Origin: Noviherbaspirillum sp. UKPF54
GTDB lineage: Bacteria > Pseudomonadota > Gammaproteobacteria > Burkholderiales > Burkholderiaceae_D
Assembly (NCBI RefSeq): GCF_007874125.1
Contig: NZ_CP040128.1
Coordinates: 496,001 to 560,000 of the forward strand
Reading direction: 5' to 3'
Length of the DNA: 64,000 nucleotides
The position numbers were made by a program, and so were the translations under genes. Numbering within the stretch: the first letter of the stretch is position 1; each line of letters opens with the position of its first letter. The notes under the pieces were generated by a model, which saw only the letters and a list, made by a program, of their open reading frames with translations, searched no databases and was not told where the DNA came from. This document shows, one piece after another, positions 52,788 to 60,894 of the stretch.

Positions 52788-54239
52788 TCAGGCAGCGCTG
52801 GGCAGTTGCGTGGCGAGTTCGCCGTCCGCGGCCGGCGCAGGAACGTGCTCTGCAGAAGCCCGCGTCGCCCGCTCCAGTTCGGCGAAGGCATCCTGGGTCA
52901 ATGTCATCAGCCGCTCGGGATCGGGCACCATGTCGGTGTCGACAAACAGGGCCAGCTGGATCTGGCCGGCATAGGAAATGAACGCGAGTCCGACGCCGAT
53001 CATGCCAGCCTGCGGCACCCAGCAAATCAGGTCGGTCATCCTTGAGCCTGCCAGATAGCGCGGCCTGGCGGGACCTTCTATGTTGGTCAAGACGACCGAA
53101 CCTTTCGAGGTGAACAGGTTCAGCGCAAAACGCTGCAAGATCCGCGGCAGGCAGCCGGCGATGGACAGGAAGGCCATGGTCGCCCTGGGCTGATGCGACT
53201 TTTTGATGGCGGTCATGCGCCGGCTCGATTCGCGCAGGCGCTGCACTGCATCGTCCAGGTCGGTGGGCAGCTCGACTGCCACCAGGCCGAACTCGTTACC
53301 CAGCTGGAAGGCGTTCGCCTTTTCGCGCAAGTTGAACGTGACTGCCGCCCGTATCGATTTTCCCTCGACCCGTTCGCCGCGTTCCGCCAGGTATTGGCGC
53401 AAGGCGGCGGAAACGGCCGCCACCCATACATCGTTGAGCGTGACGCCCATCCTCTTTGCCATGGCCCTGACCTGATCCATGGCGAGCGGCGGCAGCCACA
53501 CCAGTTGCTTGTTCCCTGCCAGGGGGGCCTTGAGCCTTGTCTTCGCATCGGGAAGCAGCAAGGCAAGGCGGGTGACGTGGGCGGCGATTTTCAACCAGGA
53601 GACGCCCTTGACCACGCGCGAGCATACCGGGTGGAGGACCGGCTGGGCGCGGTGCGGGTGCCCCTCGGCGGCCGGGCTCCTGCCATGGCTGTCGTTGTCG
53701 TCGGTGAGATGATTGAGCACATGGACCAGGCCAAGCCCGTCCGTAATGCAGTGCTGGACCCGGAAGACAATCGCATACCCGCCTTCGACCTGGTCGATCA
53801 CGGTCATTTCCCATAGCGGCCGGTTCTCGTCGAGCGGCACATGCGCCAGCACGGTGAGGTGGGCCTGGAGTTCCTGGCGCGTGACTTCATGCCCGATCTT
53901 TTCGAGCTTGACGTGGTTAAGGATGTTGAAGGCCAGGTCTTCGGTCCAGTACGGCTTTCCCCTGCGTGTCACGACTTTCTGCGTGAACCTTGGGTAATTC
54001 GGCAACCGGTGCGCGACCGTTGAAATCAGGCGCGCCATGTCCAGCGGCCCCTCGAACAGGAGAATGCTGTTGATCACCATGAGGTTCCGATTCGTGTCCA
54101 TCCGGTACCAGGCATAGTCGCGCCGCGTCATGGCCGACTGCATGTTTTGCGCAGCTTGTGCGGCATCGTTCATGCAGTCTGGCTGAACGCGGTGTTCCTG
54201 CTGCTCGGCCACGAGTGGCGCGGAAATAGGATGTTTCAC
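52788..54239 (-). CDS. Wax ester synthase/diacylglycerol acyltransferase (WS/DGAT)
   Basis: 483 residues from a GTG with GGAG 10 bases upstream; an ATG at 54173 gives 461 residues and cannot be excluded. The acyltransferase motif reads QHCITDG (162-168) instead of HHxxxDG: the first His is Gln but the second, catalytic His163 and Asp167 are kept. The PLW motif (141-143), LNDVWVAAVSAAL (ND motif) and VVLTNIEGPARP are present. It joins an acyl-CoA to an alcohol (wax ester) or diglyceride (triacylglycerol) at the inner membrane. With the reductase at 56865 it makes a complete wax-ester route. Confidence 0.9.
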   Translation of the reverse strand: MKHPISAPLVAEQQEHRVQPDCMNDAAQAAQNMQSAMTRRDYAWYRMDTNRNLMVINSILLFEGPLDMARLISTVAHRLPNYPRFTQKVVTRRGKPYWTEDLAFNILNHVKLEKIGHEVTRQELQAHLTVLAHVPLDENRPLWEMTVIDQVEGGYAIVFRVQHCITDGLGLVHVLNHLTDDNDSHGRSPAAEGHPHRAQPVLHPVCSRVVKGVSWLKIAAHVTRLALLLPDAKTRLKAPLAGNKQLVWLPPLAMDQVRAMAKRMGVTLNDVWVAAVSAALRQYLAERGERVEGKSIRAAVTFNLREKANAFQLGNEFGLVAVELPTDLDDAVQRLRESSRRMTAIKKSHQPRATMAFLSIAGCLPRILQRFALNLFTSKGSVVLTNIEGPARPRYLAGSRMTDLICWVPQAGMIGVGLAFISYAGQIQLALFVDTDMVPDPERLMTLTQDAFAELERATRASAEHVPAPAADGELATQLPSAA

Positions 54240-54973
54240 GATCGGTGTCTCCGGTGTTTGCGTCTTTGAGCTGCGGCGCTTTTTGTCGTGCTGCACGGCG
54301 GCTTGTCCTGTCCCGAAGCGAGGCCGGCGATCCCGGGTCCGCCTTCGGAAACCTGCATGCCTGGTCCATGCGCATTTTTTAAAGAGGGATGTCTCGCCGC
54401 CAGGCCCGTCATCGGAACGAGTGGCGGCAGCCATTTTCCAAACCGCCGGCGCTGGTAAGACAGCAGGAAGAAAATGCAAAAAACGCAACGCCGGCCCGAT
54501 TGATGGTAATGCGAAACCGCCAACGCACAGGCCGCACCTCATTGTCTTTATGGGCCAAATGGTTGGCTTTAAGAGTCAGCGGAGACGCGGATTCCGGGTG
54601 AACTTTCCGGGAAGATATTAATAAAAAGAATCTAATCGCAGTGGTCTTTTGCCCCAGGAAAACTGACTCTCAAGGTCACAAATTTGGCTTCCCAGGCCAT
54701 GGTGACGCGCGATGTTTATTCCGGATATTGGCTTAATCTAAACGTTCCCTGTGTTAATGAAATGCTAATAAACGGCGCGCCCTTTCATGATGATCGGGGC
54801 TGTGCATTTCGGGGATCGAGGTAGAACTCTAATTCAGTCTCTGGCGCGAGCAACGCCGATGCGATGACGCGAGGCTGAAGCAGGGCCGGTTTCATTTCGA
54901 GGAGACGTGCCGGCGAAAACATCCGCTGGCATTGCTACAAACAAAAAGGTTGGAAAAACCTGAGGATCAAGCC
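54240..54973. other. Divergent region between WS/DGAT and the methyltransferase operon
   Basis: 734 bases. The first part (to about 54540) can be read as an N-terminal extension of WS/DGAT but resembles no protein. From 54590 it becomes AT-rich and carries the inverted repeat 54569/54673. Promoters for both directions must lie here. Confidence 0.5.
54569..54673. repeat. Spaced inverted repeat TTAAGAGTCAG / CTGACTCTCAA
   Basis: Arms at 54569-54579 and 54663-54673 (10 of 11 positions complementary), 83 bases apart. The arm TTAAGAG also forms the arms of the palindrome at 40717-40747, so one regulator may bind both regions. Confidence 0.4.
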
Positions 54974-55621
54974 ATGAAAGACAAGTACAAGATAGTTGGC
55001 CCGATTTACGACTTGTTAAGCGCGGTCTATAGCGGAAATTCGATTCATCACTGCAAGGTGGCCATGCTGGAGCATCTGAAGCCGGGCGACAAGGTATTGT
55101 TCGCCGGCGTGGGCCACGGAAGGGACGCGGTGCATGCGGCGAAGCTTGGCGCGGACGTGACGGTCGTCGACCTGTCGGAAACGATGCTGCGGAATTTCCA
55201 GCGCAATCTGGAAAAGGAAGGCGTCACCGTGAAAATCCGGCGCGTGCACAGCGACATCATGAAGGTGGATGAGTACGAAAAGTACGACATGGTCGTCGCC
55301 AATTTCTTCCTCAACGTGTTTAGCGAAGACATGATGGTGCGTGTGCTGCAGCACCTGATCAAGCTCGGCAAGCCGGGGGCGCACGTGGTCGTCGGCGATT
55401 TCTCCTACCCGACCGGCAATCTCTTTTCGCGCGCCTTCAAGGTCGCCTACTGGTATGGCGCGGTGCTGTTTTTCTGGCTGTTCGCCGGCAATGCGGTCCA
55501 CAACATTTACAACTATCCGGAGTCGATGCGACGACTCGGATTGCATATCCGGGAGCAGAAGCATTTTCGCTTGCTGATGCTGAACTGCTACTGGTCCGTC
55601 CTTGGGAAAAAGCCTGTCTGA
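54974..55621 (+). CDS. Class I SAM-dependent methyltransferase (lipid cluster)
   Basis: 215 residues. Motif I is KVLFAGVGHGRDAVHAAKLG (about 42-61, a variant 'AGVGHG'), then VTVVDLSETML and YDMVVANFFLNVF. The C-terminal part has a hydrophobic stretch (VAYWYGAVLFFWLFAG, about 165-180) that may anchor it to the membrane, as in phospholipid or quinone methyltransferases. GAGGA precedes the ATG. First gene of an operon with the DUF2156 protein and acyl reductase. Confidence 0.83.
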   Translation: MKDKYKIVGPIYDLLSAVYSGNSIHHCKVAMLEHLKPGDKVLFAGVGHGRDAVHAAKLGADVTVVDLSETMLRNFQRNLEKEGVTVKIRRVHSDIMKVDEYEKYDMVVANFFLNVFSEDMMVRVLQHLIKLGKPGAHVVVGDFSYPTGNLFSRAFKVAYWYGAVLFFWLFAGNAVHNIYNYPESMRRLGLHIREQKHFRLLMLNCYWSVLGKKPV

Positions 55622-55794
55622 AGCGAAGGAAGCGGGGGTATGGCGCGCTGCCGGTCACATGTGCATTGCATGAACTTGCAAGGACGCATGCGCGGCAGGA
55701 GGGGACAAACGGACTGAGCTGATTTCTCGCCCGTCCTGCCGCCATCGCGTGCACCGCATTCCGATGCCAGCTTGCCGCATATATGGAGGTCGAC

Positions 55795-56802
55795 ATGACT
55801 GATCAGGCTTTTGCGCTGGATAGGCCTATTGCCACTGGCGTCACGCATATAGACATGGTGCGCCGCAGCGCGTGCCTGAAGCAGTTCGGCTCGCACTCGA
55901 TGGCCTTTTCGACGATGCAGCCGGACCTGGCGTATTTCGATATGCCGGGCATCGGCTACATCGCCTATGCCCGGCATTACGGGGTGCGGTTCGCGCTGGC
56001 CGACCCGGTGTGCCATCCGAAGCACCGCGAACTGATGCTGGATCGCTTTATTGCCGAGTTCCCCGACGCGGTGTTCGTGCAGGTCAGCAAGGCGGTGGTC
56101 GATCATCTCCATTATCGCTACGGTTTCTACGGCACCCAGTTCGGCAGCGAATCGAAGATCGACCTCGCGACCTGGTCGCTGCGCGGCGCGAAGAAACAGA
56201 TCATCCGCACCGCGGTCAACCAGGCCCGCAACCAGGGGATCGAGATCCGCGAAAGCGGATTCGATCATGACGTCAAGAAGATATCCGAGGCCTGGATCCG
56301 CACCCGGCGCTGCAAGAACAATGAAATCCGCTTCCTGATCCGGCCGATGCTGATCGATTACAGGGACGGCACCCGTTATTTCTACGCCTGCCTGGGCGGC
56401 AAAGCGGTCGGCTTCGTGTTCTTCGATCCGATCTACCGCGACGGCAGGCTGGTCAGCTACGTTCCGAACATCTCCAGGTCGTCCGCCAACTTCAAGCAGG
56501 GCTTGTGGTACGCCCTGATGGCGCACGCGATGGAGGTCTTCAAGGAAGAGGGCGTGGCGTACATCGATCTGGGACTGGTGCCGCTGATGCTGGCCGATAC
56601 CGTCGAGCCGCAAGAGTCGCGCCTGTTGCGCAGCGTGATGTCGGTGATCCGGGAACGCATGGACTTCCTGTACAACTTCAAGGGCCTTGAATTCGCCAAG
56701 TCGCGCTTCCACGGCACTGTCGAAAAGACGTACTGCTGCCACCGCAACGCGCTGCCCGGCTTTGCAATGTTTGCCTTGTTCCGCCTGACGCGCATCATTT
56801 GA
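55795..56802 (+). CDS. DUF2156 / phosphatidylglycerol lysyltransferase C-terminal-like protein
   Basis: 335 residues, two GNAT-like halves without membrane segments. GIGYIAYARHYGVRFALADPVC near the N-terminus (in two parts) and GKAVGFVFFDPIYRDGRLVS, then YVPNISRSSANFKQGLWYAL fit the domain that moves an aminoacyl group in MprF/LpgS. Lacking the MprF membrane part, it may act on a soluble or lipid acceptor, such as an ornithine- or amino-lipid. GGAGG five bases upstream fixes the ATG at 55795 over 55783. Confidence 0.8.
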   Translation: MTDQAFALDRPIATGVTHIDMVRRSACLKQFGSHSMAFSTMQPDLAYFDMPGIGYIAYARHYGVRFALADPVCHPKHRELMLDRFIAEFPDAVFVQVSKAVVDHLHYRYGFYGTQFGSESKIDLATWSLRGAKKQIIRTAVNQARNQGIEIRESGFDHDVKKISEAWIRTRRCKNNEIRFLIRPMLIDYRDGTRYFYACLGGKAVGFVFFDPIYRDGRLVSYVPNISRSSANFKQGLWYALMAHAMEVFKEEGVAYIDLGLVPLMLADTVEPQESRLLRSVMSVIRERMDFLYNFKGLEFAKSRFHGTVEKTYCCHRNALPGFAMFALFRLTRII

Positions 56803-56864
56803 CTGCTTCAGCAACGCATGCCGCGGCCGCCGGCCGGGCAGCCTGTCCGATTGAGAGAAATAAG

Positions 56865-58403
56865 ATGAAACAACCAATGCAGAATCTGAGCGTACGGACG
56901 GCCTTGTCCGGCAAGCGCATCCTGTTGACGGGCACAACCGGCTTTCTGGCGAAGGTGGTGCTGGAAAAACTGATCCGCGCCGTGCCGGATGTCGGCCGCC
57001 TGATCCTGCTCATCCGCGGCGGCCGGGGAGGCGACGGCGCGCGCGAACGTTTCGAGCGGGAGATCGCCACTTCGTCCGTGTTCGACAGGTTGAGGGAAGA
57101 GCAGCCTGACTTCCTGGAGCGTTTTTTTGCCGACAAGGTCGAATGCCTGACGGGCGAAGTCACGGAAGCGGGATTCGGCCTGCCTGCAAGTAAGTTCGTC
57201 GAGCTGGCCGGGCGGGTCGACGTGATCATCAATGCTGCCGCCAGCGTGAATTTCCGCGAGCCGCTCGACCAGGCGCTGGCGATCAATACCTTGAGCCTGC
57301 ATCATCTCACCGCGCTGGCGCGCGCCGCCGATGCGCCGCTCGTTCAGATATCGACCTGTTACGTCAACGGCTACAACCGGGGCGAGATGCGCGAGCAGAT
57401 CGTCAAGCCGGCCGGCGCCGCGATTCCCCGCCATCGCGACGGGTACTACGACGTCGAGGCGCTGATCGGCAAGCTGCAAAAGAAGATCGAGCGCATCAAG
57501 GCCAGGGTGCGCGACCCCAAGCTGCTGGAGCGGCGCCTGACCGAGCTAGGCATCGCCGAGTCGAACCGCCATGGCTGGAACGACACCTACACGTTCACGA
57601 AATGGATGGGCGAGCAGCTTGCCATGCGCGGCATGCATGGCCGCGCCCTCGGCATTCTGCGCCCGTCCATCATCGAAAGCGTGCTGCAGGAACCGGCGCC
57701 GGGATGGATCGAGGGCGTCAAGGTCGCCGATGCGATCATCCTGGCCTATGCGCGCGGAAAAACCAGCTTTTTCCCCGCCAAGACCGACGGCGTCATCGAC
57801 ATCATTCCCGCCGACCTGGTCGCCAACAGCATCTTGCTGACGACGGCGGAAGCCATCGCCGAACCGGCGCAGCATCGCATCTATCAATGCTGCAGCGGTT
57901 CAGGCAATCCGATCCTGATGGGCGACGTCATCCGCCTGCTGGAAGGAGAGTCCAAGCGCAACTGGCGAGCATACGACCGCTTGTTCTACAGCGAGCCCAA
58001 GCATGATTTCCGCGTGGTGAACAACACGACGTTCCGCCTGATGATGGGATGCATGGGCGTGGTGGTCGGCGTGCGCAGCGCGGCGCAGCGCCTGCTCGGC
58101 GCCGGCGGCGCATCGAGGTCGCTCGAAGCATTGCGCACCACGCGCACGCTCGCGATCACGTTCTCCTTTTACACACAGCCGCGCTACCGTTTTCATAACG
58201 CCAAACTGCTTGCGCTGGCGCAGCGCTTCGGATCGGAGGAAGGGTATCTTTTTCCGGTGGACGCGCGACTGATCAACTGGCCGGATTATTTGTGCCGCAT
58301 CCACATGACCGGCTTGAACCGCTACGCATTGCGGCGCCGGGAGGCCGCTGCGGCAAGCAGTCCGGCGGGCGTGGCCTTGCCGGCGCCGCAGGCGGCGCGA
58401 TAG
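56865..58403 (+). CDS. Fatty acyl-CoA/ACP reductase-like (NAD-binding 4, male-sterility type) SDR
   Basis: 512 residues of extended SDR. TGTTGFLAK (22-30) binds NAD(P)H; the catalytic pair is Tyr242/Lys246 in TYTFTKWMGEQ; Ser163/Thr164 in QISTCYVNGY. QEPAPGWIEG and IIPADLVAN are typical of fatty-acyl reductases. It would reduce acyl-CoA to fatty aldehyde or alcohol, the alcohol substrate for WS/DGAT. The C-terminal domain contains a TM-like stretch near 395-410. Same operon as the methyltransferase. Confidence 0.85.
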   Translation: MKQPMQNLSVRTALSGKRILLTGTTGFLAKVVLEKLIRAVPDVGRLILLIRGGRGGDGARERFEREIATSSVFDRLREEQPDFLERFFADKVECLTGEVTEAGFGLPASKFVELAGRVDVIINAAASVNFREPLDQALAINTLSLHHLTALARAADAPLVQISTCYVNGYNRGEMREQIVKPAGAAIPRHRDGYYDVEALIGKLQKKIERIKARVRDPKLLERRLTELGIAESNRHGWNDTYTFTKWMGEQLAMRGMHGRALGILRPSIIESVLQEPAPGWIEGVKVADAIILAYARGKTSFFPAKTDGVIDIIPADLVANSILLTTAEAIAEPAQHRIYQCCSGSGNPILMGDVIRLLEGESKRNWRAYDRLFYSEPKHDFRVVNNTTFRLMMGCMGVVVGVRSAAQRLLGAGGASRSLEALRTTRTLAITFSFYTQPRYRFHNAKLLALAQRFGSEEGYLFPVDARLINWPDYLCRIHMTGLNRYALRRREAAAASSPAGVALPAPQAAR

Positions 58404-58453
58404 GCGCCGGGGAATGAGCACCGTGCGATTGAACTTCTTCAGGGAGGGCAGGG

Positions 58454-60859
58454 ATGATGCCGTTGGCGGATATTCTCGCCATGTTCGTCAGGCAGAAGCG
58501 GATGCGACGCATGCCGGAAGTGACGGCGCCCGTCGCTTCGCATCCCGCCTCGCGCGACGGCCAGGACGCCATCCCGGAGGTCGACGGCCGCCTGAAGGAA
58601 GCAGTCGCGCTGCATAAGAAGGGCGCACTGGCGCAGGCGCAGGCGATTTACCGCGACATCCTGCGCCTGCATCCCCGGCATTTCGATGCCTTGCACTACA
58701 TGGGGCTGATCGCGTTGCAGCAGGGGCAGGCGCAGGCCGGCGTGGAACTGATCGGCCGGGCGTTGGAGATCGACGCAAGCCAGGTCCCCGCGCTGTGCAA
58801 CCTGGCGACGGGATTGCGACAGCTGGGCCGCCACGCCGAGGCGCTGCAATGCTACGAGCGCGCGCTGCAGCTCAGGCCTGAAACGATCGAGCTGCATTAC
58901 GCGCTGACCGACGCTTTGCTGGGCCTGAAGTGGCACGACGAGGCGCTCAGGGCGTGCGAGCGCGCACTGCGGATCAGGCCGGACGATGTCGCCCTGCTGC
59001 AAAGCCGTGGAACGGCGCGGCTCCTGTTGCATCGCTATGAAGACGCCGTTGCGGACTTCGATCGCGTGCTGGCGCTGAACCCGGACAGCCCCGAAGCGCT
59101 CAACAATCGCGGGCTGGCGTACGCGGCCCTGGGCGATTATGCCGAGGCGCTCGCCGGCTATGAGCGCGCCCTTGCCCGCAACCCGGAATTCGCCGACGCG
59201 TTCAACAACCGCGCGATTGCCCTGAGCGCGCTGAACCGCAACGCCGAGGCGCTTGCCAGCTGCGACAGGGCGCTGGCGTTGCAGCCCGATTTCGCCGATG
59301 CGCACAATAACCGCGGCAACGCCTACAGGAACCTGCACCGGTTCGACGAAGCGCTGGCGAGTTACGAGCAGGCATTGCGCTCCAGTCCGGACTTCAGGGA
59401 AGCGCTCGGGAACTACGCCGCCATCCTGTTCGTGTCGGGAAGGTTCGAGCAGGCGGCGCAGGCTTATGCCAGGCTGCTGCAGCGCGCGCCGGAAGAGGAT
59501 TACGCATCCGGCAGCCTGTTTTCCTGCCTGCTGCGCTGCTGCGACTGGTCGCAGCATGCGCAACTGAAGGAGCGCCTGGTCCAGATGGTGCGGGCCGGGA
59601 AGAAGGCGGCCACGCCATTTTCATTGCTCAGTGCCTCCGATTCGCCCGCCGATCAGCAGCGCTGCGCGCAAATTTACGCCGCCGATCTGTTTCCCGCGCG
59701 TGCCGCTCCGGCTTGGCAGGTGCAGCGCCCGCGGCGCGACAAGATCCGCGTCGCCTACCTGTCCGCCGATTTTCACGATCATGCGACCGCTTACCTGATG
59801 GCCGGGTTGTTCGAGGCGCATGACAGGCAGCGCTTCGAGATCAGCGCGGTCTCCTTCGGCCCGGATGCGAACGACGAAATGCGCAAGCGGCTGCTTCATG
59901 CCTTCCATCGCTTTATCGATGTGCGGGAGAAAAGCGACGCCGAGGTCGCGCAGCTGATGCGCGAGCAGGAAATCGACATCGCGGTCGACCTGAAGGGATT
60001 CACTTTCGGTAATCGGACCGGCATTCTCGCGCAGCGCGCCGCGCCCATCCAGGTCAATTACCTCGGTTATCCCGGCACCATGGGGGCGGACTACATCGAC
60101 TATATTCTCGCCGACCGGCATGTCATCCCGGAGGACGAACGGCAGCACTATACGGAAAAGGTGGTTTACCTGCCCGCTTCCTACCAGGCGACGGACTCGA
60201 AGCGCGCCATCGCGCCGGACGCGCCGGCGCGCGGCCAGTCGGCATTGCCGGAGTCCGGTTTCGTGTTCTGCTCGTTCAACAACAGCTACAAGATCACGCC
60301 GTCGATATTCGACGTCTGGATGCGCCTGCTGCGGAAGGTGCCGGGCAGCGTGCTGTGGCTGCTCGAAGACAATCGCGCGGCTTCCGCCAGCCTGCGGCGC
60401 GAAGCGGCGGCGCGCGAGGTGGACCCCGGGCGGCTGGTTTTTGCGAACAGGATGCGGCAGGACGAGCATCTGGCGCGCATGAAGCTGGGCGACCTGTTCC
60501 TGGATACCTTGCCCGTGAATGCGCATACCACGGCAAGCGACGCCCTGTGGGCCGGGCTGCCGGTGCTCACCTGCCTGGGCAAGTCCTTTGCCGGGCGCGT
60601 GGCGGGCAGCCTGCTGCACGCCATCGGCCTGCCGGAGCTGGTGACGAAAAGCCTGGAGCAATATGAAGAGCTGGCGATGCTGCTGGCCTTCTCGCCGTCG
60701 CGCCTGGCGCAGATCAGGGAAAAACTCGCGGCCAATCGCGCCGTCTTTCCGCTGTTTGACACCGCGCGCTTTTGCCGCCACATCGAGGATGCCTACATTC
60801 ACATGTGGGAGCGCCACCAGAGAGGCGACGCGCCAGAAGGATTTGCCGTGCCCGGATAG
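58454..60859 (+). CDS. TPR protein with O-GlcNAc transferase-like (SPINDLY, GT41) domain
   Basis: 801 residues. About nine TPR repeats span about 60-340 (each ending in patterns like YERALQLRPETIEL). The C-terminal GT41 domain (about 430-790) has RVAYLSADFHDHATAYLMAG, VNYLGYPGTMGADYIDYILA, and HTTASDALWAGLPVLTCLG. Family members add GlcNAc or fucose to Ser/Thr. Bacterial targets are unknown; surface proteins of the neighbouring system are candidates. GGCAGGG precedes the ATG. Convergent with regulator 2. Confidence 0.9.
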   Translation: MMPLADILAMFVRQKRMRRMPEVTAPVASHPASRDGQDAIPEVDGRLKEAVALHKKGALAQAQAIYRDILRLHPRHFDALHYMGLIALQQGQAQAGVELIGRALEIDASQVPALCNLATGLRQLGRHAEALQCYERALQLRPETIELHYALTDALLGLKWHDEALRACERALRIRPDDVALLQSRGTARLLLHRYEDAVADFDRVLALNPDSPEALNNRGLAYAALGDYAEALAGYERALARNPEFADAFNNRAIALSALNRNAEALASCDRALALQPDFADAHNNRGNAYRNLHRFDEALASYEQALRSSPDFREALGNYAAILFVSGRFEQAAQAYARLLQRAPEEDYASGSLFSCLLRCCDWSQHAQLKERLVQMVRAGKKAATPFSLLSASDSPADQQRCAQIYAADLFPARAAPAWQVQRPRRDKIRVAYLSADFHDHATAYLMAGLFEAHDRQRFEISAVSFGPDANDEMRKRLLHAFHRFIDVREKSDAEVAQLMREQEIDIAVDLKGFTFGNRTGILAQRAAPIQVNYLGYPGTMGADYIDYILADRHVIPEDERQHYTEKVVYLPASYQATDSKRAIAPDAPARGQSALPESGFVFCSFNNSYKITPSIFDVWMRLLRKVPGSVLWLLEDNRAASASLRREAAAREVDPGRLVFANRMRQDEHLARMKLGDLFLDTLPVNAHTTASDALWAGLPVLTCLGKSFAGRVAGSLLHAIGLPELVTKSLEQYEELAMLLAFSPSRLAQIREKLAANRAVFPLFDTARFCRHIEDAYIHMWERHQRGDAPEGFAVPG

Positions 60860-60894
60860 GGAAACTCCGCTTCCCGGCCGCCACGCCGCGCGTT

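Noticed and set aside
54240..54542. N-terminal extension of the WS/DGAT frame
   Set aside because: Open but unlike any family member; the GTG at 54239 has a suitable SD and leaves the normal size.
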